Source: Cohnella sp. OV330
GTDB taxonomy: Bacteria; Bacillota; Bacilli; Paenibacillales; Paenibacillaceae
Direction: 5' to 3'
DNA: 64,000 nt
Assembly: GCF_900112065.1 (NCBI RefSeq)
Contig: NZ_FOKE01000001.1
Location: 793,200 to 857,199 of the forward strand
The notes under the pieces are model-generated. The model was not told the DNA's origin and did no database searches. It saw only the letters and a list, made by a program, of their open reading frames with translations. A program made the translations under genes and the position numbers. Positions 14,524 to 22,854 of the stretch are shown piece after piece. The stretch's first letter is position 1. Each line of letters opens with the position of its first letter.

Positions 14524-15636
14524 ATGGACCGCGAGCAACAAATTCTGTCGTTCATCCGGCGCAATCCCTTCGTCACCCAGCAGGAGCTCGCGGACGCGAT
14601 CGGCATCTCCCGCAGCGCGGTCGCGGGTTATATTGCGGCGCTGACCCGCAAGGGCAGCATCCGCGGCCGGGCGTACGTGCTCGCCGAAGAAGGATCGGTG
14701 CTCTGCATCGGCGGCGCGAACCTGGACAGCAAAGCCCGCGGCAAGCAACCGCTGCGGCTCGGCGCGTCCAATCCCGTCGCGGTCGCGGAGAGCTGCGGCG
14801 GCGTCGCGCGCAACATCGCGGCCAACCTGGCCGCGCTCTCCGCGCGCGTCTCGCTGCTGACGGCGGTCGGCGACGACAAGGCCGGCAGCTGGCTGCTCGA
14901 GCGGACGGCGAGCCAGGGCGTCGATATCGGTCCGTCCCTTGTTCTAAACGGCGAGAAGACGGGCAGCTACACAGCCATTCTGGGCGAGGACGGCGAGATG
15001 TTCATCGCCTTCGCCGACATGGAGATCTACGAGCGGATCACGCCCGGCACGCTCGAGGAGAAGTGGCCGCACATCGCCGCGTCGAAGCTGGTCGTGGCCG
15101 ATGCGAACCTCCCGGCCGACAGTCTCGCTTGGCTTGCTCGCCGCTGCGGCGACGCGGGGCTCCCGTTGTTCGTGGACCCAATCTCGCCGGAGAAGGCGAA
15201 GAAGCTGCCGGACAGGCTGGACGGCATCGCGGCGGTGTTCCCCAATCTCGCCGAAGCGCGCCAGCTGGCCCGGCGGGGCGACGAAGAACCGCCGGCGGAC
15301 GGTGGACCGGCCGAATGGGCCGAGCTCGCCCGCCTGATCCTGGCGCGCGGTGCCGGCCATGTCCTGATCACGCTCGGCAAGCATGGCGCCTACTGCGCCG
15401 GACCCGAAGGCGAGCTTCATCTGCCGGCGCTGCCGGTCAAGGTCGTCGACGTCACCGGGGCCGGCGATGCGTTCCTGGCAGGCGTCGCCTACGGCGTGCT
15501 GCGCGGCGAGCCGTTCGCGGACGCGTGCCGGTCCGGTCTGGCCGCCGCGCGCATCGCGCTCGAGACCGCGAGCTCCTCCTCCGAGCAACTGAACGAGGAA
15601 CGGCTGGCCGAAGCCGTCCGCGAAGCGCAAATTTAA
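14524..15636 (+). CDS. psuK: Pseudouridine kinase with N-terminal helix-turn-helix
   Basis: A 370-residue PfkB-family sugar kinase phosphorylating pseudouridine to pseudouridine 5'-phosphate. Residues 1-55 form a winged helix-turn-helix (ILSFIRRNPFVTQQELADAIGISRSAVAGYIAALTRKG). The kinase begins at VLCIGGANLDSKARG and ends in the PfkB signature DVTGAGDAFLAGVAYG with catalytic Asp315. An HTH fused to PsuK is known in Firmicutes and may autoregulate the operon. GAAGGAG precedes the ATG. The assignment rests mainly on the psuG gene immediately downstream; a general PfkB sugar kinase would otherwise be possible. Confidence 0.92.
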   Translation: MDREQQILSFIRRNPFVTQQELADAIGISRSAVAGYIAALTRKGSIRGRAYVLAEEGSVLCIGGANLDSKARGKQPLRLGASNPVAVAESCGGVARNIAANLAALSARVSLLTAVGDDKAGSWLLERTASQGVDIGPSLVLNGEKTGSYTAILGEDGEMFIAFADMEIYERITPGTLEEKWPHIAASKLVVADANLPADSLAWLARRCGDAGLPLFVDPISPEKAKKLPDRLDGIAAVFPNLAEARQLARRGDEEPPADGGPAEWAELARLILARGAGHVLITLGKHGAYCAGPEGELHLPALPVKVVDVTGAGDAFLAGVAYGVLRGEPFADACRSGLAAARIALETASSSSEQLNEERLAEAVREAQI

Positions 15637-15672
15637 TTTACCCCAATCCATCTAACGGAAGGAAACGATCCC

Positions 15673-16584
15673 ATGAACCCTTATCTTCAAATGACGAAGG
15701 AAGTCCAAGACGCGCTGAACGAAGGCAAGCCGGTCGTCGCTCTGGAGACGACGATCATCTCGCACGGCATGCCTTATCCGCAAAATATCGAGATGGCCCG
15801 CAAGGTCGAAGACATCATCCGCGAAAACGGCGCCGTCCCGGCGACGATCGGCATCATGAACGGCCGCATCCGGATCGGCCTCGACGCGGAAGGGCTTGAG
15901 GCGTTCGCCAATTCGCCGCAGGTCGAGAAGGTCAGCCGCCGCGACTTCGCGCACATCCTGTCCTCCGGCAAGATCGGCGCGACGACCGTGTCGGCCACGA
16001 TGATCGGCGCCGCGATGGCCGGTATCGAAGTGTTCGCCACCGGCGGCATCGGCGGCGTTCACCGCGACGGCGAGAACAGCATGGACATTTCCGCGGACCT
16101 TACCGAGCTTGCACAAACCAATGTCGCGGTCGTATGCGCTGGCGCCAAGTCCATTCTCGACATCGGCCGCACGCTTGAATATTTGGAGACCCAAGGCGTC
16201 CCCGTCGTCGGCTACCAGACGGACGAATTCCCTTCGTTCTACGCCCGCGAGAGCGGCTTCGGCGTCGACTTCAGGCTCGACACGCCCGAAGAAGTCGCGG
16301 CCATGCTGCGGACGAAGTGGCACCTGGGCCTTGCGGGGGGCGCGATTATCGCCAATCCGGTGCCGGCCGAATACGCCCAGCCTGCGGACAAGATGGAAGC
16401 CGTCATCCGCCAGGCGCTGGACGAAGCCGATGCCCAGCATATTGCCGGCAAGCGCGTGACGCCTTTCCTCCTCGGACGGATCAAGGAGCTGACGGGCGGC
16501 AGCAGCCTCGACACGAACATCCAGCTCGTATACCACAATGCCAAGGTCGCGGCAGAGATCGCCGTGGCGTTGAAGGCGAAGTAA
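15673..16584 (+). CDS. psuG: Pseudouridine-5'-phosphate glycosidase
   Basis: A 303-residue enzyme that splits pseudouridine 5'-phosphate into uracil and ribose 5-phosphate by opening the C-C glycosidic bond. Family blocks are complete: [89 protein letters not shown] and [15 protein letters not shown]. The gene follows psuK by 36 bases with its own GGAAGGA site, so the pair forms one catabolic operon ended by a strong terminator. Length is typical. Confidence 0.97.
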   Translation: MNPYLQMTKEVQDALNEGKPVVALETTIISHGMPYPQNIEMARKVEDIIRENGAVPATIGIMNGRIRIGLDAEGLEAFANSPQVEKVSRRDFAHILSSGKIGATTVSATMIGAAMAGIEVFATGGIGGVHRDGENSMDISADLTELAQTNVAVVCAGAKSILDIGRTLEYLETQGVPVVGYQTDEFPSFYARESGFGVDFRLDTPEEVAAMLRTKWHLGLAGGAIIANPVPAEYAQPADKMEAVIRQALDEADAQHIAGKRVTPFLLGRIKELTGGSSLDTNIQLVYHNAKVAAEIAVALKAK

Positions 16585-16597
16585 GTTAAGTTAGATG

Positions 16598-16656
16598 AAA
16601 AGAAAATAAAACGGGAAGAGACGGTAGCGCCGCCTCTTCCCGTTTTATTTTCTTTT
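16598..16656. terminator. Strong bidirectional terminator after psuG
   Basis: AAAAGAAAATAAAACGGGAAGAG pairs almost perfectly with its complement ending in CCCGTTTTATTTTCTTTT, a stem of more than twenty base pairs around GACGGTAGCGCCGCC. Confidence 0.93.
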
Positions 16657-16680
16657 GCCCGTATTGCCCGGTTACACGAT

Positions 16681-16866
16681 TATCCTGCAAATGTACAGGA
16701 TAGACGCCCGTTTCATCCGATTATCGCTCGCTATCCCGCAAAATTACAGGATGCGCAATCTATAATCGTCCAATTATGCCCGCCGCTCAGCCGTATCCTG
16801 CACATTTGCTCGATACGGCGGCGAACAATATTCTTTGCCCCCGTATCAAGTACTTTTGCTCGATAG
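16681..16866. repeat. Palindrome array B (spacing 51-62-50)
   Basis: Four 23-base elements start with TATC at 16681, 16732, 16794 and 16844. The first two have a core like TGCAAATGTAC, the last two the inverse (TGCACATTTGC), so the order is two forward, two reversed. It lies between the psuG terminator and the 3' end of the monooxygenase gene, ending 11 bases before that stop codon. Array C at 61721 has the same palindrome, the same total length (186 bases) and the same spacing. Confidence 0.88.
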
Positions 16867-16877
16867 CTTTCAGCGAC

Positions 16878-18248
16878 TCAGCCGACGACCGATTTGCCCG
16901 CCGCGGTCCGCTCAAGCTCGGCAGGATGCAGCGGCCTGCGAAGGCCCAGATTGTCGCGCAGCGTCTTTCCTTCGTACTCGGTACGGTACAGCCCGCGGCG
17001 CTGGAGCTCCGGTACGACGAGGTTGACGAATTCCTCCAGGCCGCCCGGCAGATACGGCGGCATGATGTTGAAGCCGTCGGCCGCGCCGCCGCGGAACCAG
17101 GCCTCGAGCTGATCGGCGATCGACGACGGCGTGCCGCTAATCTCGCGGTGCCCGCGGGCGCCGGCGATTCGCTGGTACAGCTTCCGGATCGTCAGCCCCT
17201 CGCGCGCCGCCAGATCTTTGAGCAGCTGGAACCTGCTCTTGCCGCCGTTGATCTGGGCCAGCTCGGGCAGGTCGGGCAGCGGCCCGTCCACCGGATACGG
17301 CGAAAGATCGAAGCTGATTAAGTTGGACAGCAGGCTGATGCCCGCTTCCTGCGGGATGAGCTCCTCCAGCAGCGCCTTCTTCTCCGCGGCTTCCGCTTCG
17401 GTGCGGCCGATGATCGGGAAGATGCCCGGCATGATCTTGAGATCGTCCGGCGCGCGTCCGTACTTCGCCAGCCTGCCCTTAACGTCGGCATAGAACAGCT
17501 GCGCCTCCTCCAGCGTCTGCCAGGCGGTGAAAATGACCTCGGCCGTCCGCGCGGCCAGCTCCTTGCCCGGCTCCGAGGAGCCGGCTTGGATGACGACCGG
17601 ATGGCCTTGAACCGGACGCGCGACGTTGAGCGGCCCCCGCACGTCGAACCATTTGCCCTTATGGTTCAGCGTATGGAGCTTGCCGCGGTCCGCGAATACG
17701 GCTCCGTCTTTGTCGAAGACGAACGCGTCGTCCTCCCAGCTGTCCCACAGGCCGGTGACGACCCCGACGAACTCCTCGGCCCGGTCGTATCGGAGCGAAT
17801 GCAGCAGCAAGTCGTCCTTGCCGAAGTTCAGCGCCTCGGCCGGATTGGCCGAAGTGACGACGTTCCAAGCCGCGCGTCCGCCGCTCAGGTGGTCGAGCGA
17901 GGCGAATTTGCGGGCGACGTGGAAGGGTTCGTTGAACGTCGTGGAGACGGTCGCCGCAAGCCCGACATGCGACGTGACGGCGGAGAGCGCCGACAGCAGC
18001 GTCAGCGGCTCCGGACGGACCGTCACCGTCTGCGCGACCGCCTCGGGAAATTTCTCCGAGATCGCGTATCCGTCCGCTAGAAAGACCATATCGAATTTGC
18101 CGCGTTCCGCGGTCTGCGCCAGTTTCTTGTAGAAGTCGAAGCTCAGCACCTCCGATGCCGACGCCTCGGGGTAACGCCAGGCGGCCACGTGATGGCCGGG
18201 TATCATGAAAAACGCGCCTAATTTAATCTGACGGTCGCTGCCGCTCAT
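16878..18248 (-). CDS. LLM-class flavin-dependent monooxygenase (NtaA/SnaA/DszA type)
   Basis: A 456-residue reduced-flavin-dependent oxygenase of the bacterial luciferase superfamily: KLGAFFMIPGHHVAAWRYPEA, FDMVFLADG, TSHVGLAATVSTTFNEPFHVARKFASLDHLSGGRAAWNVVTSANPAEALNFG, and VIQAGSSEPGKELAA. This is the NtaA/SnaA/DszA branch, whose members split C-N or C-S bonds of compounds such as nitrilotriacetate or organosulfur compounds using FMNH2 from a separate reductase. The start at 18248 follows GGAGG by nine bases. It is the last gene of a four-gene operon with an SsuABC-type importer, so it probably breaks down the imported compound; the exact substrate is unknown. Confidence 0.9.
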   Translation of the reverse strand: MSGSDRQIKLGAFFMIPGHHVAAWRYPEASASEVLSFDFYKKLAQTAERGKFDMVFLADGYAISEKFPEAVAQTVTVRPEPLTLLSALSAVTSHVGLAATVSTTFNEPFHVARKFASLDHLSGGRAAWNVVTSANPAEALNFGKDDLLLHSLRYDRAEEFVGVVTGLWDSWEDDAFVFDKDGAVFADRGKLHTLNHKGKWFDVRGPLNVARPVQGHPVVIQAGSSEPGKELAARTAEVIFTAWQTLEEAQLFYADVKGRLAKYGRAPDDLKIMPGIFPIIGRTEAEAAEKKALLEELIPQEAGISLLSNLISFDLSPYPVDGPLPDLPELAQINGGKSRFQLLKDLAAREGLTIRKLYQRIAGARGHREISGTPSSIADQLEAWFRGGAADGFNIMPPYLPGGLEEFVNLVVPELQRRGLYRTEYEGKTLRDNLGLRRPLHPAELERTAAGKSVVG

Positions 18249-18309
18249 ATTGATTTGCCTCCGTTTCAAAGTAGGTTGTATCCGCATGACCTGAAATCGC
18301 CGAATTCGC

Positions 18310-19146
18310 TCATTCCCCGTACGTCTGCCTCCAGCCGGTCAGGCGCCGCTCCAGCGCCAGCAGCAAATAATTGACGATAATGCCGAGGACGGAAATGGTG
18401 ATGATGCCCGCGTACATCTGGGGAATCAGGAAGCTGAACTGCGCGTATTGGATCAGATAGCCCAGTCCCGAGGTGGCGCCCACCATCTCGGCGGCGACCA
18501 GCACGAGGATCGAGCTCGCGCCGGCCTGCCGAATGCCCACGAACATCGTAGGCAGCGCTGCGGGAACGATGACTTTGCGGAACAGGCTGATCGACGACAG
18601 GCCCATCGAGCGCGCCGACTTTACGAGCAGCGGATCGACGTTTTTGACGCCGCTGATCGTGTTGAGCAGCAGCGGGAACAGACTGGCGTACAGCACGATG
18701 GCGATCTTGGACGTCTCGCCCAGGCCGAGCAGCAGGATGAAGACCGGCAGGATAGCCAAAGCGGCCGTGTTGCGCATCAGCTCGAGGAACGGATTGAGAT
18801 AGTCCGCCGCCGTCTTCCACCACCCGATCGCCAGGCCCAACGGGATCGCGATGAGATTGGCGAGCAGAAACCCGCTGATCGAGCGCGTCAGGCTGGCGGC
18901 CAGATGATCCTGCAAGTCGCCGTCTCGCAGCAGCCCCCACCAGGCGCTCACGACTTCGCTAAATGGCGGAAAAAACGTCACGTTGACGATCCCGGTCCGC
19001 GGCGCGATCTCCCACGCGGCCAGGAACAACAGGATGGCGACGCTGTTCCGGAACGCCCTGCGCGCCTTCGCCGTTGCGCGCTCCAGCGTGCCCCCGTCGC
19101 TCCGACCTTGCAGAATCAGCGTCTTCGCCACGTTGCTCTCAGCCAT
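18310..19146 (-). CDS. ABC transporter permease, sulfonate/nitrate/taurine type (SsuC-like)
   Basis: A 278-residue inner-membrane permease with about six helices and the EAA-loop region LLVKSARSMGLSSISLFRKVIVPAALPTMFVGIRQAGASSILVLVAAEMVGATSGLG, typical of SsuC/TauC/NrtB. ATG at 19146 overlaps the end of the ATPase gene by eight bases and has GGGGG upstream, so both are co-translated. It forms the channel of the importer; substrate as for the operon. Confidence 0.92.
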   Translation of the reverse strand: MAESNVAKTLILQGRSDGGTLERATAKARRAFRNSVAILLFLAAWEIAPRTGIVNVTFFPPFSEVVSAWWGLLRDGDLQDHLAASLTRSISGFLLANLIAIPLGLAIGWWKTAADYLNPFLELMRNTAALAILPVFILLLGLGETSKIAIVLYASLFPLLLNTISGVKNVDPLLVKSARSMGLSSISLFRKVIVPAALPTMFVGIRQAGASSILVLVAAEMVGATSGLGYLIQYAQFSFLIPQMYAGIITISVLGIIVNYLLLALERRLTGWRQTYGE

Positions 19147-20023
19147 GGCGCGCGCCCCCTTTCGCCGATGATTTGCCTTCCCCATACGCGTCAAGCGTCT
19201 TGGACTTTTCCTGCTCCTGGGCTCTGGAGACCTCGTCCTTCAGCAGTTCCCAGATCTCGTGGCGCAGCTTCACGAAGTCCGGATTCGAGCGCAGGTCTTC
19301 CTCGCTTCGCCTCGACTCGAACGGAATGTCGATCACCCGCTTGATCCGGCCGGGACGCGAGGTCATGATCGCTACGCGCTGGCCCAGATACACCGCTTCC
19401 TCGATGCCGTGGGTGATAAAAATAATCGTCTTGCCCGTCGCCTCCCAGATACGCAGCAGCTCGCTCTGGAGCGTCTCCCGCGTCTGGGCGTCCAGCGCCG
19501 CGAACGGTTCGTCCATCAAGAGTACCTCGGGATCGTAAGCGAGACTCCGCGCGATCGCGATCCGCTGCTTCATGCCGCCGGAGAGCTCGTGCGGATAACG
19601 GTGCTCGAAGCCGCCGAGCCCGACCAGCTCGATGAACCGCTGCGCCGTCTCCCTTCGTTCCCTGCGTCCGACGCCCTTCGCCTCGAGGCCGAACTCCACG
19701 TTGGCGAGCGCCGTTTTCCAAGGAAACAGCGCGTACTGCTGGAATACGATGCCCCGGTCCAGATTCGGTCCCGAGATGGCTTGCCCGTCCAGCAGAATCT
19801 GGCCGCCGCCGGGCTTCGTAAGGCCAGCCAGCAGATCGAGCAGCGTCGACTTGCCGCAGCCGCTCGGTCCGACGATGACCATGAACTCGCCTTGCCTGAC
19901 TTCGAGATTGATATCCTGAAGCGCATAGACCGGCTGGCTTTCCGCCTTGAATGGCTTCGAGCCGCGCTTGACGCTGAACGCCTTGTGCACGTGCCGGATG
20001 CTGATCTTGGACTCTATCGTCAT
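19139..20023 (-). CDS. ABC transporter ATP-binding protein (SsuB/TauB-like)
   Basis: A 294-residue cytosolic ATPase: Walker A GPSGCGKSTLLDLLAG, Q-loop FQQYALFPWKTALANVEFG, signature LSGGMKQRIAIARSL, Walker B VLLMDEPFAALD, H-loop ITHGIEEAVYLGQRV. The sequence pattern is that of the nitrate/sulfonate/taurine class. ATG at 20023 follows AAGGAGG by nine bases. It powers the permease with which it overlaps. Confidence 0.95.
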   Translation of the reverse strand: MTIESKISIRHVHKAFSVKRGSKPFKAESQPVYALQDINLEVRQGEFMVIVGPSGCGKSTLLDLLAGLTKPGGGQILLDGQAISGPNLDRGIVFQQYALFPWKTALANVEFGLEAKGVGRRERRETAQRFIELVGLGGFEHRYPHELSGGMKQRIAIARSLAYDPEVLLMDEPFAALDAQTRETLQSELLRIWEATGKTIIFITHGIEEAVYLGQRVAIMTSRPGRIKRVIDIPFESRRSEEDLRSNPDFVKLRHEIWELLKDEVSRAQEQEKSKTLDAYGEGKSSAKGGARHG

Positions 20024-20049
20024 GAACCCGCCTCCTTCATGAGTCGCGT

Positions 20050-21096
20050 TTACTTGTCGTTCAAATAGGGATTGAACGCATTCGTATACAGATCGGCCGC
20101 CTTGTAATCTCCCTTCTTGAGCTCGCCCTCGTCGACCAGCCATTGAATCCACGTGTCGAACTCTTTGTCCGAGATCAATCCTCCCTTTCCTGCGACGCCC
20201 GTGCTCTTCCACAGCTTCACGGACGACGTATCCTCCTTGCGGCCGCGCTTCTCAATGATCTGCTCGTACCTGGAGACCACCTGGTCGCGGGGCGTCGTGC
20301 GGGCCCATTCGATCGCTTTGGCGGTCGCCTCTACGAATTTGCGGGCCGCGTTCGGATTGTGCTCGATGAATTTGTCGGTCAGCACGTAGCTGCCCGCGCT
20401 GAAGTTGCCGAACAACTCCTGGTCCGTGAACAGCGGATGAATGCCGCCCCGCTCCAGCGCTTTGTCGCGGAGCACGCCGCCTAACGCCGCGGCGTCGATC
20501 TGATTCGCGCGCAGCGTCTGCTCCGACGTGACGGGCGGCACGACGACCAGCGTCACCTGCTTGATCTCGTCGGGCGTCAATCCGGCGCGGTGAAGGTACT
20601 CTTTGATGACGAATTCGTGGTGCGCGCCCAGCGTGTTGACGGCGATTCGCTTGCCGATCAGGTCGCGGGCCGTCTTGATCGGACTGTCGTCCAGCACGTA
20701 GTAGCCGGTCCACGTATTGTCGTCGACGCCATAGTAGCCGATGACCGCTTTGATCGGCGCTTTGGCCGCGATCAGCTTGACGATCGCGCCGTTGAACGCG
20801 CCGCCGAAGTCGGTGTCGCCGGTCACCGTCGCCTGAATGTCCTGCGGACCGCTGATCGTGTTGCCGATGAATTTGAGCTTGAGCGGCGCCAGGTACCCGA
20901 GATCCTCCGCCAGCTCCGGGAACGTAACCGAGCCGACGCTTCCCTGATAGCGGAGCTCTTTGACCTCCAATCCTCCCTCAGCCTTGCCTTCCTTATTCGT
21001 CGCCGCCGACGCGCCGCAGCCCGACAGCAGGATCGACGATCCGAGCAGCAGCGTCAGCGACGCGCCGGCCCAGCCTTGCACGTTTTTCCTTTTCAA
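20050..21096 (-). CDS. ABC transporter substrate-binding lipoprotein (SsuA/NMT1-like)
   Basis: A 348-residue lipoprotein with lipobox LLSGC and a type II periplasmic-binding fold of the SsuA/NrtA/TauA family (LRYQGSVGSVTFPELAEDLGYLAPLKLKFIGNTISGPQDIQATVTGDTDFGGAFNGAIVKLIAAKAPIKAVIGYYG, then a second lobe with DLIGKRIAVNTLGAHHEFVIKEYL). It delivers the substrate to the permease. TTG at 21096 fits best, because AGGAGG lies nine bases upstream; ATGs at 21117 and 21120 lie before that Shine-Dalgarno. First gene of the four-gene operon. Confidence 0.9.
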   Translation of the reverse strand: MKRKNVQGWAGASLTLLLGSSILLSGCGASAATNKEGKAEGGLEVKELRYQGSVGSVTFPELAEDLGYLAPLKLKFIGNTISGPQDIQATVTGDTDFGGAFNGAIVKLIAAKAPIKAVIGYYGVDDNTWTGYYVLDDSPIKTARDLIGKRIAVNTLGAHHEFVIKEYLHRAGLTPDEIKQVTLVVVPPVTSEQTLRANQIDAAALGGVLRDKALERGGIHPLFTDQELFGNFSAGSYVLTDKFIEHNPNAARKFVEATAKAIEWARTTPRDQVVSRYEQIIEKRGRKEDTSSVKLWKSTGVAGKGGLISDKEFDTWIQWLVDEGELKKGDYKAADLYTNAFNPYLNDK

Positions 21097-21157
21097 CTCC
21101 AAACCCCTCCTCGACATCATGCGACTCGGCCTAGGCCAATCGAATGACTTAATATCC

Positions 21158-21186
21158 TATAGACTTACTCAGCTATTATTTCTATA
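21158..21186. promoter_or_regulatory. AT-rich divergent control region with inverted repeat
   Basis: TATAGA (21158-21163) and TCTATA (21181-21186) are inverted arms in an AT-rich island (21145-21200) between the importer operon and the divergent regulator gene. Several TATA-like hexamers exist on both strands but no promoter can be singled out. A binding site for the regulator is plausible. Confidence 0.4.
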
Positions 21187-21310
21187 ATCGACTATAAAAC
21201 CGGGCCTCCGGACCGTCAACGAAGTTGACCGCGACTGACCGCAAGTGACCACGAATGACCATGAACGAGCCGCCAAGCCGCAATTCAGAGCCGAAGGATG
21301 TGAATTAACG

Positions 21311-22534
21311 ATGCCGTCCAAGCGATTCGACTTCCTTACTTTGCACGAAGCGTTGGAACTGCTGGATGTCAGCCGTTCTACTTTTGACCGATGGCGCAGG
21401 AAGAAGCAGCTTCCTTACACGAAAATAGGCAAAGAAATCATGATCGACAAAGGCGAGCTGGAACGCTGGTTCAAACTGCATGCCTCGCAACGGCTCGAGA
21501 CGCCTGAGGTCGAACGCCATGAAGGACGGCGGACGGGCGCAGCGCTGCAGCCGCTCGTCGTGAACGTCGGGTATCAGAGCAGGTGGGCGCAAATATGGAC
21601 GGCGCTCATGATGAAGGAGCTGGGCTGGTTCGAGGAGGAGCTCGCGAAGCTCATCCCCGAACGCGTCGTCCAGGTTCGCTGGCATGACGGCGCGCACGGC
21701 CCGGCGCTCGTGCAGGGCATGATCGGCGGGCATATCCAGATCGCCTCGATGGGCGACTATCCGATCTCGCTCGCGTTCTCGCTCAGCCGCCTGCTGCCCG
21801 ATTATCGCCCCGTGCTGCTCGCGTTCGACGGGAAGACGGCCGGCGGCCAGGGCATCTCGCTCGTATTGGGCAACAACGTGGATATCCGCCGTCCGTCGCG
21901 GACTTCCGAGCTTCGGATCGCCACGGTTGCCCAATCCAGCGCAGGCGGACGGCTGTCGGGCTTGCTTCATCGATTCGGTACGGCGGATGCGCGCGTCGTG
22001 CACCGGGACTTGGACGAATGCATGGCCGACATGGCCCGCGGCGAGATCGGCGGCGGCTTCATGGGAGAGCCCTATGCCAGCCTGGCTCGCCATTACGGAT
22101 TAGGCAAAATTGTCGGAGTCGAAGGCCTTGGGGACGACTTCCTGTCCGGCGTCGTTATGGAGGAGAGCTGGCTGGCGCGGCACCCCGCGGTCGGGATCGC
22201 CTACCTCAAAGCGCATCTGCGGGTTCACCGCTGGGTCCGCCGCAATCTGCGCGAAGCGGCCGAGCTCATCGCCAGAGTACGCCGGATTCCCGTTAAAGTG
22301 GCGGAGGACAACCTTGCCAAGATCCGCTGGGACGCCGCTCCTTATGCGAAGGACATCGCGGCGCTGGAGCGGATGAATCCGGGACCCGAGCGGGCGCCGC
22401 CGGCGTTTTTCATGCCGAACGACGAGATCCGGCTAGACGCTTCGTTTCTGATGCAAGCGATTCGCGAGCTGCGTCTACCCGCACCGGCCGAGGGGCCGAT
22501 CGGCGGGGATTGGAGCGCGGAGCAGTTGTATTAA
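21311..22534 (+). CDS. Fusion regulator: excisionase-type DNA-binding domain plus solute-binding domain
   Basis: A 407-residue protein. Residues 1-60 are a MerR/excisionase-like helix-turn-helix (FLTLHEALELLDVSRSTFDRWRRKKQLPYTKIGKEIMIDKGELERWF). From about residue 75 it is a complete SsuA/NrtA-like solute-binding fold (LVVNVGYQSRWAQIWTALMMKELGWFEEEL, then GAHGPALVQGMIGGHIQIASMGDYPIS and a second lobe). There is no signal peptide or lipobox, so the binding domain must act in the cytosol, most simply as the effector sensor of a one-component regulator. It is divergent from an importer whose own binding protein belongs to the same family. ATG at 21311 has AAGGA twelve bases upstream, a little far. 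Confidence 0.88.
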   Translation: MPSKRFDFLTLHEALELLDVSRSTFDRWRRKKQLPYTKIGKEIMIDKGELERWFKLHASQRLETPEVERHEGRRTGAALQPLVVNVGYQSRWAQIWTALMMKELGWFEEELAKLIPERVVQVRWHDGAHGPALVQGMIGGHIQIASMGDYPISLAFSLSRLLPDYRPVLLAFDGKTAGGQGISLVLGNNVDIRRPSRTSELRIATVAQSSAGGRLSGLLHRFGTADARVVHRDLDECMADMARGEIGGGFMGEPYASLARHYGLGKIVGVEGLGDDFLSGVVMEESWLARHPAVGIAYLKAHLRVHRWVRRNLREAAELIARVRRIPVKVAEDNLAKIRWDAAPYAKDIAALERMNPGPERAPPAFFMPNDEIRLDASFLMQAIRELRLPAPAEGPIGGDWSAEQLY

Positions 22535-22552
22535 GGCGGTGGACTTGTACGT

Positions 22553-22771
22553 TGTAACCGCAAATAGTGCCGCTACAGCACCCTCGCCCGCGGAAGTATG
22601 CGCTGCAAGCTCAAAAAGTAACGTTACAGTAACTGAGTCTATTAAAAAGCGTGCTGTAAGAGCGAAATGCGAGGTTACAGCGCGACATGTCGTTTGCAAG
22701 CGCGGAAAGCGCGGCTGCAGCGGCTGATTCCAGCGCCGCGCCTGCTGCAAGCGCCAAAAGCGCGCCTACAG
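22553..22771. repeat. Palindrome array D (spacing 51-51-40-51)
   Basis: Five 26-base elements start at 22553, 22604, 22655, 22695 and 22746. Each reads about TGYAAG, an A-rich core, then GYTACAG or GCTGCAG, giving CTGYAA/TTACAG-type arms; all point the same way. The array begins 18 bases after the regulator stop and ends just before the terminator shared with the convergent GH105 gene. It fills most of the 320-base gap. Confidence 0.85.
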
Positions 22772-22785
22772 CCGAACGCTTCAAT

Positions 22786-22836
22786 AAAAAACGCGAGACG
22801 AGGCAGATGATCGATCTGCTCCGTCTCGCGTTTTTG
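22786..22836. terminator. Bidirectional terminator before the GH105 gene end
   Basis: AAAAACGCGAGACG pairs with CGTCTCGCGTTTTT and continues into an inner GCAGAT/ATCTGC stem. It serves both convergent genes. Confidence 0.92.
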
Positions 22837-22854
22837 GCTGCATATGGCCGCGTC

